From Owenia fusiformis (taxonomy: Eukaryota; Annelida; Polychaeta; Sabellida; Oweniidae): a DNA stretch of 64,000 nucleotides. The DNA lies in the NCBI GenBank assembly GCA_903813345.2, contig CAIIXF020000009.1, forward strand, positions 21,479,759-21,543,758, in the 5' to 3' direction. The notes beneath the pieces are model-generated. The model was given only the letters and a program-made list of their open reading frames with translations. It made no database searches and was not told the DNA's origin. The translations under genes were made by a program, and so were the position numbers. Shown here piece after piece: positions 45,701 to 60,700 of this stretch; positions within the stretch are counted from its first letter, which is position 1; each line of letters opens with the position of its first letter.

Positions 45701-48700
45701 TGTTGGGTGCAAATATGATAACAGATCGATGCAGTTCAAATCTTTGCTAATTGTTAACATTTAATACTATTTGAATCAACAATTAACATTGTTAATGGTG
45801 ATGCTTTCAGTGTTAGTGATAGTTTGATTGAGAGAAGTATTTCAAAGATATTTTTGTATCGAAGGATTTCCTATTTATGATCAATTTTTACAAACTTCAT
45901 TGAGCTAGTATCTTCTTGTAATAAAGGATACATTAAAATATTCATTGTAGATATTTGCTACATCACAGATAATTATATGGTGTTTTCATTAACTTACGTA
46001 TGAACTGGAATATACATAAAACAAAGGGTATACATAGCAGGGCCGTAGCCCGCTTTCAACCAGCTGAGGGGGGGGGGGGGGGCTGCGATAGTAGTATTTT
46101 GAAAATTGGTGCAACCTCCTTCAAAATTGAGCTAGAAACGCTAAAAGCATTCTAAACCTCTCATCTCTTTTTTGGTTGTATTTTTTGGGTGGGGTTGAGA
46201 TCGCACCAACCGCAACCCCCTTAACTTCTTGCAGTAACGTTAATTCAAGTGCTTTTGAATTCGTAAGATACAAACCACAATTAAGACAATACTTCAAACA
46301 GCTTCGAAAATCTCTCAAAATTTATAACAAATAGTTGTTCTCATAATCAACCGGACTATATTTGTTCAAATTTAATTTAAAAAAATATATAGATTTTATA
46401 TTTTTGAATTTCTCTTGTAAAAACGCATTTCACCCAAAACACATTTTGACACCTATTTGATCTTGGTAAATCTCAGTATCAATAAAGGAACCCTTGATTA
46501 AACATGGTATATTTCGACTTTTTTGAGTCAACTATAGACTGTATTTCATATAATAATTTTTCTAAAAATGTTCTTTTTAACATAAAATTATTTTTGCAAA
46601 GAACACATTTTTTACCCAAAAACTTACTTCGACACCTATTTCATCTTGGCAAATCTCAGTATCAACAAAGGGACCCTTTACCCTTCAATTATATACCATG
46701 ATTAAGCTGCTCGTCAAAATATGTTAATGGTGTCATCATGTTTTGAACACACTCGTTTTAGTCGATATTGCATTCAAATCACAAAGAAAAAATTATTAAG
46801 CTCCCAAAATCCCCCTAGTTGATTAAACATGGTATATTTCGACTTTTGAGAGTCAACTAGACTGTATTTTATATAATAGATTTGCAAAACTATTTTTTTA
46901 TCAATTCAATTTTTTTGTAAAAAACACATTTTTAACCCAAAAACTCACTTTGACACCTATTTCATCTTGGCAAATCTCAGTATCAATAAAGGAACCCTTT
47001 ACCTTTCAATTATTAACCATGGTTAAGCTGCTCGTCAAAATGTGTTAACGTTGTCATCATATTTTGAACACACTCGTTTTAGTTGATATTGCATGCAAAT
47101 CACAGAGAAAAAATTATTAAGCTCCCAAAATCCCCTTAGTTGATTAAACATGGTATATTTTGACTTTTGAGAGTCAACTAGACTGTATTTTATATAATAA
47201 GTTTTCAAAAATATTTTTTTATCAATTTAAAATTTTTTGGCAAAAAACACATTTTTTTACCCAAAAAGTCACTTCGACACCTTTTTCATCTTGGCAAATC
47301 TCAGTATCAATAAGGAAACCCTTAACCTTTCATTTGATAACTATGGTTAAGGTGCTCGTCAAAATGTAAGATGTCATTTTATTTTATACATACCTATTCT
47401 AGACTAATAGGTTTTTAGGGCATTTTAATGGTGGTTTTACATACTCCAGCCAAAGCTTTGAAAATATTGTAACATTTTTGTAGGAGTGGGTTGGGCGGCC
47501 CGTAGCCCGAGTTCCTGCAGGTAATAGCCTTACGGGGCACACCTATTTTCTTAAAATGTATGGATAAACTATTAATTTCAGCATTAAGAAGTGCAAATTC
47601 AGTTCACTTTTAGATTTTTAAGATCTATCACGTTTTAAGAGTAATATCAGCTGGAATAATGATCATCCAGGAGATTTCTTTGTAGATAATAAAAAATATA
47701 TGTTTGTCTGGATGAAATCTCCAAACTGGTCCATGATCGTTGAATGGCCTCTTTGCACTAATTGTTGCAGAGGGGCTAACTAACTACACTTATTGTTTAT
47801 CTATTTCTTCAATTGTACTTGTATACACCAACAACAAAACTAACATTAAAGTCTGGCCTGACCTGTGGCTCGAAGCAATTTGGCCCGTGCCGAGCAAGCC
47901 TGACCTGAGGGTCACCTGACTCACCCCTAATTTTATTTTAGCCTATGGCGTCCATCCATCCGTTGGTCCGTCCATTGGTCCGTCCGTCCATCAACATTGG
48001 CTGCACAAATTAAAACTGCTATTCAGATTGAGTTATATCCACATTCATTTTATTCATATCCTATAGGCCTATTTGACCTATCATCGCCATTTTCCAAGTT
48101 TGCCCGGTTTCCGAGAAATTGCTGATTTTGACGTCAAAAAGTGAAATTTTCTGTAAATACTAGACACTTTGTTGGAGTAGAACTTTCAAATAACTTATAG
48201 TAGTTGCTGTATATGCAACTTATGTCCTCTGAACATTTCAAAGCTCTTGGAATTACAGTTTTTGGTGTTTACTCCATAAAATTAGACAAAAAGTAGGACT
48301 TAGTCATTTTCAGGAAACTTTCTCATGTATAAAGTCAATGGCAGGTTTTGTGATTCATTGACAAGTTTCTGAAAGTTTGCCTTATACTTGATCATTTCTT
48401 GCAATGAATTACATCATTACTAGATTTAAGCATTCCCTACATATTGCATATGTCAGCATCAAATTTTTACCGTTTTTGAGATATTTGACGTCAAAAACAG
48501 TAAAAATAAGTTATTTTTCAACTTGCTTCAATTTGACCAATTTTTTTTTGAAAATCATCTTCAAGTTACCAGGATAGGTTCGAATCTGACATTAGTTGAA
48601 GGATTTGACCTTTACTTGACCTTCAGTGACCTTCGAGAGGTCAAAAAAGTTGATTTTTCAAATTGATTTTTGGATGTAAATTTTGGTCAGCTTAATCACA

Positions 48701-51700
48701 AAAGACGTTACTGAGCTCTGAATAAGTAAAATTTTCAAGGTCAAATGTCATCAATCTAGGTCACACAACTGTGCTATCTAAGTTTCTCAAAGTTCGAGAC
48801 TACAAATCCAAATCAATAATTTTGTTTGAAAATCAGGATATACATTCCTCTGATGGTTCTACACTGTGTGAGCACAGGACCGTAGGTCCTTTATTTGATA
48901 TCAGTATCATGATATCTCATCATGGTTCACTGTTATAACAAGATATTTAGCAGGTGGGTTTGTGCATTTGCAAATTGATAAATCCTGGTTTGATTTTTCA
49001 TGGGTCATTTTTTGAATCACACTCCTAATCTTTACCGACCAAGTGTATTTGATATGTTTCATGATCTGGAACAGAAAATAAGTAATTATATTTTCCTTAT
49101 TCAAAATCACTTTGACTGTCATATCAGTAAAAACCTCTTCAGTTTTTCCTTAATCAAAAAATTTAATAACCATAGTTACCTTATTCTAAGATGTTTGCTT
49201 AATTCAACCATAGTTTTTAATTTCAAAATCGTATCTCTTATCATGTCAGTAAAACAAAACATTTAATGTATTTTCAGGTCAAGTACATTAGAATCAGCTT
49301 ACAAGGAAAAAGAAAAAAAGTTGAATGAGGAAAGGGAAAAGTTCCAGAAACTGAAAGAGGATTTTAAATATAACCTGCGACTACTTCAGGAGAGAGATGC
49401 TGAACTAGAGAAATATGATGCATCTTTCTCAGGTAAGAAGAACTATCTTATACAAATATCCCTCAAGGAATATATACTGTACAGATATCCAATGATCACA
49501 TTATTCAATATTTGTTTTATTATTATGTCACCACCAAAAAGTGATTGCGGTTGGTGGTTGGCGTCAGTGTAACAAATTCTTACAACTTCCAATAACTTAT
49601 CATATACTGTTTAGACTGACTTCAATTTTATTTAAATTATCTACAAGTTTTCAGAAGTTCAAATTTGATGACCTTTAATGACCCTTTCAAGCTCAATTTG
49701 AGATTTGACCTTCATTTAGCTTCCCAATGTCAAAAAAGGTTAAAAAGGCCTTTTTTCAACTTGCTTCAAATTGACCAATTTTTTTTCAAAACTGACTATA
49801 GATTTGACCTTTTGTGACATTCTTAAGGTCAAAAAAGGTCTTTTTGCAATTCAAATCTGTTTTTCGAGATTTCCATAATACCTACGCTATCATGGGTATC
49901 GCGAAACCTTATTGATTGACAGATTGCGTGGACGACACGACGTGTGACTTCAGGCTGATTGACCAATCAAAACGTTATCAGGTTGAGCTGTACAAACAAA
50001 GCAAACTTGTCTACGACTAGAAATTCAATGATCTGATTAAATGTTTCTTTAGAGGTTGCAATATCATTCATGAATATATGTAATTAAATGTACATTGGAA
50101 TATAAGAGTCATTAATATAAATTAAATCTGATTTAAAACTGATTTCGCGATGAAAATGCTCGATGAAAATGTAGTGGGTCATGCAGTCGTCGATCAGTGA
50201 TTCAATCTCAGCCTACATGTTCGATCAGTTGAATTCAGCGATCGTTTCAACGTTTATTGTTGAAATCTTATCACCTCCGGTTATCCAATCGATGCTCCGG
50301 CATCCACTAAACTCTGATTGATATTTATCTGATAAAATATTTGTATTTACATGATGAATTCGTGCAAGATTTGTTCGTGAAAAGTCCCAGTGAAAAGGGT
50401 ACTTGTTTTTGACCGTGCATAATAATGAGCTAACGCTACAGGGCCGTCGTTGATTGGTCAAATTTTACCGACATCAACAAACTGTTGGTAAAGCACATGG
50501 CTTTCTCTTTGGTACAAGGCGGTCATAATAGAAATCAAGATAAGTAAAAGAGACCGACTTGGACAAGGCTAACATTTAACCTTTACCATGCTGCCTTATT
50601 TCAGCAAATATATCCCACGCATCTGGCTTCTTTTTCAAAGAGTGCAAAAAATGATATGCCTGGACTAAATAATTAATATCTCAATAACTACTGAATGAAT
50701 CTGGATAAAATTTTCACAAAGGGAAGACACAGTGGCCTGGCTCATGAAAAAAATGATCTTATGAATATTTTTCGTACAATAACATGACTGGGCATAAATA
50801 TACCATGAACACGCCCGGTGATCGTGAATATGGGACGGAGGGGGGAGCAGGCAATTTCTGCTAGGAAATTCAACAAATCTGGAAGATTTATTTTTTCAAG
50901 AAAAAGTTTACTATTGAATTGCTAAATGGATAGGCGCACGGTATGGTAGAATATGTTAGGTTTTCAGGGATTTTTCTGAAACGCTACGCATCTAAGGTAT
51001 GAGATCTATTAAAAAAGGCGCAAGGCCATCAACAGGCACAAATCAACGTTTTTGCTATAAATCAAGCAACAATGGTCTGGACGACCTGTAATAAATACTT
51101 GTAAGTGATGTTATCATAACTAAATTAATGTCATTGCTGAATTTATAAAATAAGTTTCCATATGTGAAATAAAAAATAATCGAAAATAATGAATTTGGGA
51201 CGGAGGGGGGGAGGGGACCCCCCTCCGTCCCATATTCACGATCACCGGGCGTGTGAATACTCCTCCGAAATCCGCCGCTCTGCCCCTTCGTCTGGTCAGA
51301 ATTCAAATCTGAATTTGCAACGATCGAATGTTCAATTTTTCAATTCAGAAAATATTCTAGTTTCTATTTTCGATGACCATTATCGGCTTCCAAGAGCCTA
51401 AAGAGCTCGAAATCGTAGTCCATTTCCTCCACATTTTCGTTGTGATCGTATTTGTCCGCCATTTTGTACGATTTGTTCACTTAAAACGACTAAAACACTG
51501 TTTAAATTGTTGAATTGAGAATTATTTTTCGAAATATCGCCATTTTTAGGTCAACAGGAAGTCATGTTAGGCACTGAATAAATCGGGCAATCTAATTGGA
51601 CAATACGAATGGCGCGAAAAAATAAAGTTTTTAAAAGTTTGAAATTGGGCGTACGGGTCCGCCGGCAGTTGTGAGAGACATTTTAGTCTCGGCGGACGCG

Positions 51701-54700
51701 TTCGCCGGCAGCACGCTAAAGGTTAAGATGCTGTTGAAGATTTCCGTTAGAGCCCAATAGATAAAATTAGATTCGGATCTTTCATGTAAAAGTCTGTAAA
51801 CCTCTTCATGCTTTGAATTCAGACTGTTTGATTTTTGTGAAAACTACAACCCTCCAGAGAAATGTTCATGTTACCTTTAGGTCTGTCCGATGTGAAGTCC
51901 AAGAAAACTTTTTCCAAAGAGGGGATGCAGAAGTGAATTCTTGGTCACTGTAACTCTGTTGAACAACCACCGGAAGCCATTTACAATAATTTATTTATAT
52001 TATGCTTTTAATTCTCACTTCAAACAACCCTTAATGCCTCTAGATAGAAATATCTTCTTTTTTGACATATTAGGAAACAATATGCTTATAAAAAGTGGAG
52101 CTAAACACACACTTGTGGGCCATAACCAGAATTAATGAGTGCTTTCAAAGTGTTTATCTGGTTAGGCATATATTTATGAGGGTTATGTGTCAGCTCTGAG
52201 TAGTTTTGTGGCATAAATTGCCTTCTTTGACTTCCAAGTTGATTATATCACACCTTGGATACAAATGCTTATTTTTTTGTCCTGTTACTGTGTGGTGTGT
52301 CATGCATTAAGATTTTAGGATTATCACACCTTGGATACAAATGCTTATTTTTTTGTCCTGTTACTGTGTGGTGTGTCATGCATTAAGATTTCTACTGGAA
52401 CCAATCAAAAGTGTCCAAATATTTGTTTCATCACCAGTCACACTTATAAATTCTCATTTTATGAGGACATACAACCAATTGATCCCTCCGCTGGAGTGTT
52501 AAGATGAATAAAATCTCAATTTTCCCGAAAAGACAGATCATTTATTTATATTATATGGGAAAACTCTTTTTTTATTGCATTTAGTTATGTTCTCATTCTA
52601 GAGACCAGTTTTTGAAAGTTTTAAGTCATATTTTCAACTATTTCTATTGTTTTCTTTGGATTTATTACTTATTTCATAGCATTGGAAACTGGGTTGACCT
52701 AAAATCAAGGCTAAAATATTATGTCACCACCAAAAAGTGGTGACATATTGTTGTGGTCTCTGTTTTTCTGTGATTGGTGATCGGTGGTTGGCGGTTAATG
52801 TCTGTAACAAATTGTAATGTAACAAAACTTCCAATAACTTAACAAATACTGTTTTGTTCAAAATCAAGATTTGACCTCTAGTGACCTTTTCAAGGTCAAA
52901 AAAATCAAAAAGGTATTTTTTCAACTTGCTTCAAATTGACAAGTTTTTTTCAAAATCATCTGCAAGTTAACAGGAGTTCAAATCTGACTTTAGATTTGAC
53001 CTTCATTGGCCTTCTCAAGGTCATAAAGGTCAAAAAAGGTATTTTTTCAACTTGCTTCAAATTGAGCATTTTTTCAAAATCATCTACAATAATATTGTGA
53101 GCAACAAGGTGGTGACATTTTGTCATGTTAATGCCTTGTTGGCCCTGACCTAACCCTAGCCCTGACTCTTACCTAACCTAAGCCTAATCCTAACCTTAAC
53201 CCTGACTCTAACCCTAGCCTAATCCTAAAACCTAACCATGACCTATCCCTAACCCTTGCCTAACTGTAACCTTGACCTGTCCCCGACTCTAAATGATCTA
53301 CTACACAGACTCATCTTCTAGAATATTATGTCACCACCAAAGAGTGATGGTATATTGTTATGGTCTCTGTTTTTTGTGACGGTGGTTGGTGAGGCAGTTG
53401 GTGGATCTGTAACAAATCTTTAAAACTTCCAATAATTTAAAAAATACTGTTTAGACTGACTTTAGTTCAAAATCATCTACTAGATTTCAAAAGTTCAAAT
53501 CTGATTTATATTTAAGATTTGACCTTCAGTGACCTTTTCAAGGTTAACAAAGGTCAAAAAGTTTTTTCAACTTGCTTCAAATTGCTTCAACTTGCTTCAA
53601 ATTGACCATTTTTCAAAATCATCTACAAGTTCTCAGAAATTCAAATCTGACTTACGATTGAGCTAAAATTATTGTGAGCAACTTGGTGGTGACATTTTGT
53701 CATGTTAATGCCTTGTCTATAATTGCAAACATGAATTGTTTTGGCTTGCTTTGTTGAATACTAGTATTTCCCAAAGTAGAACAACAATTGGAGTAAATGA
53801 TAATTTTAGTATATATTCTCCATCTCAAACATTCACTAGCAATTTTAATGACCGTCATAATAACATTTTATGCAATTAAGGCAAATATTCATATCAATTG
53901 CCAGTAGTTTGGTGGCAGCTGACATGAATTCAATTTTTCGTAAATTTATGAAATAATCCCATATGAGTATGTCAACAAGCTGGTGAATTAAGGCGTATCA
54001 ATTTTGGTGAAATTGCTTTAAAGGTTCAATAAAGATCATTGAAGAAATTTGGGAGTCATTTTACCTTTCCCGAGCTATTAGTGCAACGTTTGGCCTAATG
54101 TCTTCTTTGCCATACCTATTTTCTTAAAATATATGCACTTGGATGGACATCCCGCATTTTGTTTTTTGAAGCATTTCTGAATCTCCGCCATTTAAGATTC
54201 TTACTGCAGCTGAGATTAGATAAGACCGCATGTCAGCATGTTTACAGTATAACCGCGGTTGTCTAATATAACGGTATGCATGGCACATGATATGACTGCC
54301 GCCGACGGTCTATTACCGGCGACTCTTGCAGTTAGCCTGGCCCACTGACGAAGAAAAATCAAAGGAAATCAGAGACTAAAACACCTCAGATCTACCCATA
54401 TTCAAGGTCTTCTTGACACGCGCATGGTATATAGCAAACAGAATGATGGATAGAACGTTAGGTGAAAACGGGCTGGAATCCAATGATAATATCACCGGGA
54501 AATCATTGAAAGGTACGTGAGCATTTTTTCTGTCGATGTTTAATGGTTTCGGGAGAAGATTCCCGGGGATTTAGGATGATTATAGCCTTGCCCAAGTCGG
54601 TATTTTTTACTTATCTGATCTTGAATTAGTACCGCCTTGTACATTCCAATACATCTCCGCTGATATTATGCTGAAATATTCAACGGTTTCGAGATTTCCA

Positions 54701-57700
54701 TAATACCTACGCTATCAGGGGTATCGCGAAACCTTATTGATTGACAGATATCGTGTGGACACGACGTGTGACTTCAGGCTGAATGACCAATCAAAATGTT
54801 ATCAGGTTGAGCTGCATAAACAAAACAAACTTCCCATCTACGACTTGAAATTCAATGATCTGATCGAGTGTTTCTTTAGAGTTATAATATATTATGTAAT
54901 TAAATGTACATTGGAAGGTAAGAGTCATTAATATAAATTAAATCATGCGATTCAATGTTGATTTAAAACTGATTTCGCGATGAAAATGCACGAAGACCTA
55001 GTCCAATGTAGCGGGTCATGTTGTCGTCCGGTGATTGAATCTCAGCCTACATGTTCAGCGATTGTTTCAACGTTTATTGTTGAAATCTTCTCACCTTTGG
55101 TTATCCGATCAATGCCCCGGCATCCACTAAACTCTCATTGATATTTATCTGATAAAATATTATTTGTATTTTCATGATGAATTCGTGCTTAGATTCGTGC
55201 AAGATTTGTTCGTGAAAAGTCCCGGTGAAAAGTGTACTTGTTTTTGACCGTGCATAAAAATGAGCTAACACTACAAGGGCCGTCGTTGATTGGTCAAATT
55301 TTACCGACATCAACAAACTGTCGGTAAAGCATGCATGGCTTTCTCTTTGGTACAAGGCGGTCATAATAGAAATCAATATCGGCAGAAATAAGGTACATTT
55401 GGAGGGTTTCTTTGTAGCTAATGAAAATAGATGTTAGCCTTGATGAAATATCCAAACTTCGATATATTTTGACACCAGATATATGATCATTGGATATGTC
55501 TCTGCACTATTAAATCAACCTTTAACTATATCGTGTCACTCTAACTTAACAATATCTTACTTGAATGTCGGTATTTCTCTCTGGTAAAATAGTAATTATC
55601 TCTAACAAATGAATTTTTACATGAGGGAAATACTATCTCTTTGATTTAAACATTGATCTAAGCTCAAAATCACGAGAAATTGATGACATTAATCAATCAC
55701 AGACACTTTGCTAGTTTCATATTTGCCGATGTTTATTAAGCCATTTCATATCAATAATATACTCTCATTCTCTGTGTCCGTCTTTCTGTCACCCTGTTTC
55801 ATCTTATATTTTCTAAAATGGAACTATCTAATAAACAGTATATACATTTCCAAGTTTCTACCACCTCAAGGGTGATAGGAATGGGTTGAAATCTGCTTCA
55901 TTTTAGTTAAAAGATATTAGTTGAATATTTAATGTCTAAAATGACAAATATTAGCATTTGAAAAACTGACTATGACATGGTTTATTATCATGATCTTGTA
56001 GGAAGCACTTATTGCCTCTTGAATGGAGAAATTTTAATAAAAAGTTGAACCCAGATCAAACCCGAAATATATTTTTTTATTCAATTCCGATAACCCAGAT
56101 TTTTAAAAAGATCAACCAAAAATTTAGGAATTTTTAGTTTTTTAATTCCGTAATCAGAGCAAGGTTTAGTGACATGACATATTTACAGTGAAACCTGTAA
56201 AGTGGAACACCTCTGTAAGTGGAATACCTCTGTTAGTAGAACACTTTTCAGAGTCCGAAGACCAACTGACTATATGGTAAATGAACCTCTTTAAGTTAAG
56301 TTGAACGCCCCATAAGTGGAACACTTTCTAGAGGTACCATAGGTGTTCCACTTGGCCAGGTTTTACTGCACTATAAGCATTTTGGTTTGTTTTACTCGGT
56401 AAGTAGTATAGATTCAGTTGTCTGTCCATCCTGGCAATTACTCATACCATTCACCCAATTAAGTTCATATTTTCAAGCATATTGCCATGTGAGTACAAGT
56501 TCTGCTTGAAAGCCGTTTTTCAATTAAAATTTTTTTTTACAGTATCTTAGGTATAATGTGTACTCATAGACATTTGTTTTTAATTCAAAAAATTGCATAG
56601 GATGATGATTTGAAGTTAAAATATAATTTTGTGCTTAAGAAATCCATTACATGCTATTTTATGATTTTTGCTGTAACTGGAAAAGAAGTAGAATGATTTT
56701 GTACAATTTTGATACGTAAGTACTCATTAGCATGGTTCAATGTCTTTTGATATTTTTACTCTAACTCAAAAAGTAGTGGAGAGATTTTGTTTAAATTTTA
56801 TATGAGACTATGCCTAGGCATTGCTGTTATCTAGTTCTTTAATTATTAGGTGAGGTTGTAGCAACTGAAACCTTTTGAATCAAGATAATATATAACACTA
56901 GAGTGTTACATTGTCTGTGACTTCCTGCAAATAAAAATCAATATTTACACTGCTACCCACCTAGTTACACAGACGTATCGTCAGTGTATCATGGCTGAAC
57001 TACTTCCGGGATTTGAATTTGGTAAGATATTTTTATTTCTCGATTTACATCTACTTATAAGTCACGATGTGGATTATAATTTGGCTCGAAGTTATGGGAG
57101 ATAGTCTAGTTTGAGAATGTGTCGATGGTTTTAGGTTTGGTATGTTAACGAAGACGCATTTCACATATTTAGTCCCTCGCTTTTGTTACACTGACGATCG
57201 GCATTAATATTGCCAATATTACACTGATTTTGGTCGTTCGTCAGTGTAACAAAAGCGAGGGACTAAATACGTGAATTGTGTCTTCGTTAACATATAAAAC
57301 CTAAAACCATCGACACATTCTCAAACTAGACTATCTTCCTTAACTTCGAGCCAAATTATTATCCACAACGTGACTCATAAGTAGGTGTAAATCGGGAAAT
57401 AAAAAAATCTTACCGAAACCTAGTCCCGGAAGTAGTTGCGCCATGATACACTGACGGTACGTCTGTGTAACTAGGTGGGTAGCAGTGATTTAAATATGAA
57501 TCATTTTGAAGGAACATTAAGGATTTACGTTATGAAATGAAATATGTTTTTGGCACTTAAAGGTATACTGTAACATACAGCCGACAAAATGGTTAAAAAA
57601 ACATTTTCTCAGGCTTTAGAGTTGATTTCATGGTTTAAAACCTTCTCTGGTGATTCTTTTTTCTAACTATTTATTCATTCAGGTGTTCACAACAACTTTC

Positions 57701-60700
57701 AGCTCATCTTTATTACAGCAGACTGGAAGTGAAGTAAATGGTGATAATGTTCTTTTTTATGAAGCAGGGAAGTCAAAGCATTACTAATAGAAATCAAAGC
57801 ATTGAAGATCATTTAGAAGTATTTAAAGTCAAATCCACAGCAAAATCTGAATAATTGAAATATTCACATGCAGAGATCACAGAATGCACTTCCGGTTTTA
57901 TAATCAATGATTTTATCAATCAAAAAATATTTTTATGAATTTATCCGATATCTGCTGAAATGTGTTGATTGTTAAAATACAAAATAGGTAGTAAAGAATA
58001 TGTAAAAGTCGTTTGATCTTGTCCCAGAAGCAATATTTTGTTATTTTTATTGACTACTAATTCCTTTAAACAATTGCAGTGAACATATTAATATTAGGAT
58101 TTGCAAAAAATGTGACATGTTTCAGGCACTCAAGTAATTGTGGTAATATTGCGGTCATATTAAGTCACTCTGCCCGTTTGGTTAATCGTTGAAGACTTAA
58201 CTTTGTTTTCTGATCATATTGAAGCTAAAGCCTAATTCATATTTGCTATATGCATGGCAGCCGTAACTTCACAAAATCTATATAGCAAATCTTCATCATA
58301 CTGCTTACCCCTTTATATTATGTTGTATATTTTTCTTGATTTTTGGAAGCAGTGGCCAACAGTGAAGCTTACGAAAAGCCCACTCACGATATTGCTCATA
58401 TTCATTTGAAGTCAGGCCGGTAGCCAGGATTTGCCAAGGGGGGGGGGGGGGGGGGGGTTCACTTTTTGAAAAATTCCAGGGGGGTTCAATCTTGACAATT
58501 TTGGTCTAAAAATGACCCAAATCACTTAAAGAAGTGCTCAGAATTTTGAAAGAATTTTTGGCCAGGGGGTGGTAGAGCGAACCCAAAGAACCCCCCTTGG
58601 CTACGGGCATGGAAGGCATAATATATCCCTAATCAGTGGTTTCAGTAACTTTGTGAACAAGAGGCAGATGAAAAATACAAGAGGCGGCATTCAAAATAAC
58701 CAATTTTACGCTCCCGACAATGCAAATTCTTGTTATTTTAGAGTCCATGGACTGAAAGAAAGATGTCCAAGGTTTGTCAAAGTCATTTCCATGTGTGATG
58801 TGGCAAGACATGGGCTCCACAAAATAACACCTGGAACTGTAGAATGACTAGAGCAACTTCTATAGAATGTCATTAACCTTTTATAAGATAACTTACCCTT
58901 ACACAGGTTGCATTTCACAAATCCAAATGCACCTGTTGAATTGAACACTTTTGATATAAATCAAAATCTAGAATTGTCATTATTAAAATGAGAGTGATCA
59001 CTAGGGCAGAGCATTTGTACTGAAAGGAGCGTTTTCAGTACAAATATGTACTGAAAAATGTACTGAATTTTTAAGTATATTTTTCAGTATAAATATGTAC
59101 TGAAAAATATACTTAAAATTTCAGTGCAAATTTCAGTATAAATATGTACTGAAAAATGTACTGAAATTTTAAGTACATTTTTCAGTAGATATTTATACTG
59201 AAAAATATACTGAATTTTAAGTGTGATATTAAGTGCAAATATGTACTTAAAAATATACTGAAATTTAAGTGTGATTTTAAGTGCAAATATGTACTGAAAA
59301 ATATACTGAAATTTAAGGGCATATTTAAGTGTAAATTTATACTGAAAAATATACTTAGATTTTGAATTACGACATCTTCCTGACTTTGACATCTATACCA
59401 TGGATTTTGCTATACTCGAACAAATGAGGTTCTATGTTCATGTTATATATTTTAATTTTGATATCAATTAATTAATTTGCTCAAGCAATATGAGTGAAAA
59501 TCTCATGAAAAACTTATTTTTAAGACTGAGAAAATGTGTACCTTTAATGTTTTTGAATTTTAGAACTTAATAAGGTAGAATGTATCTAGAAACCTCAAAA
59601 GGTATGGAATACACATGTTATGTACGATCAGTTTTAAATAAAGGGTTTATCCCTCAGGAAATATGGGTATCCAAAACCTCCCAGTACATAACCCTTATAT
59701 ATGCATTATATTTGATAGGTTTGATCGGGCTAAAAAGAAATTTATTGATGGAGAAAATGCAATCAGATATTATTACAGGATGCGTCTTAAATAATTAAAT
59801 CCAAAAACATAACTTATTAAAAGGAAAACACTTGATTACAGTAAACCTAGCCTCTCCAGTTTGATTAGAGTCTGCTATAAAGGATGTGTCTAAAGAAACT
59901 TTATTAATCAATTAACAAAACAAATATAGCATAATAGCATTCCTGGGGGGGGGGAGGTTCAGGGGTCCAAGCGAACCCCCCCCCCCCCCCCCCCCCGGCC
60001 AAAAATTCTTTTAAAATCATGCACTTTTTCACCATTCTAAGAACTTTTTGAGTGATTTAGAGTTTATAAAGTATGCCTTACATTTACGTTTTCTCTTATT
60101 TCTATTATTGGGCACAAACATTTCTCATTGCATATATTTATACTTAAAATTATCCTTAAATTTCAGTATATTTTTCAGTACATTTTTATACTGACTTTTG
60201 CACTTAAATTTCAGTACTTTTTTCAGTATATATTTGTACTTAAATTTATCCTTAAATTTTCAGTGCATTTTTCAGTATATTTTTGCACTTAAATTTGTCC
60301 TTGAAATTCAGTACATTTTTCAGTACATATTTATACTTAAATTTGTACTTAAAATTCAGTATATTTTTCAGTACATGAATTTGTACTGAAAAATATACTG
60401 AAAAAAATTCAGTGCATTTTTCAGTACAAAAATATACTTAAATTTGTACTGAAACAAAACTAGTACATTTTTCAGTATATATTTGTACTGAAAACGCTCC
60501 TTTCAGTACAAATGCTCTGCCCTAGTGGATGTATTAATAGATGATTAACTTGTGATTATGTGTATATCAGATTCATTTTAGTTTTTAACACCTCCAGAGG
60601 GTCCAGGGTGTTCCAAAAGTAACAGGACTGGTGCTGGTATTTTGTTAAATATACACCAATTGTCTTCAAAATTTACATAATATACCTTCATGTTTTGTAA

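Noticed and set aside
46504-47369. Repeated 65-69 codon frames
   Set aside because: They are copies of a 322-bp tandem repeat with frame-breaking differences, not a gene family.
50225-55376. Minus-strand frames of 78 and 91 codons in the 675-bp repeats
   Set aside because: The two copies do not conserve the reading frame or protein sequence, so they are non-coding.
59084-60389. ORFs of 63-102 codons rich in FQYIFALK repeats
   Set aside because: They are translations of the CACTA sub-terminal AT-rich arrays, occur on both strands, and have no natural protein composition.
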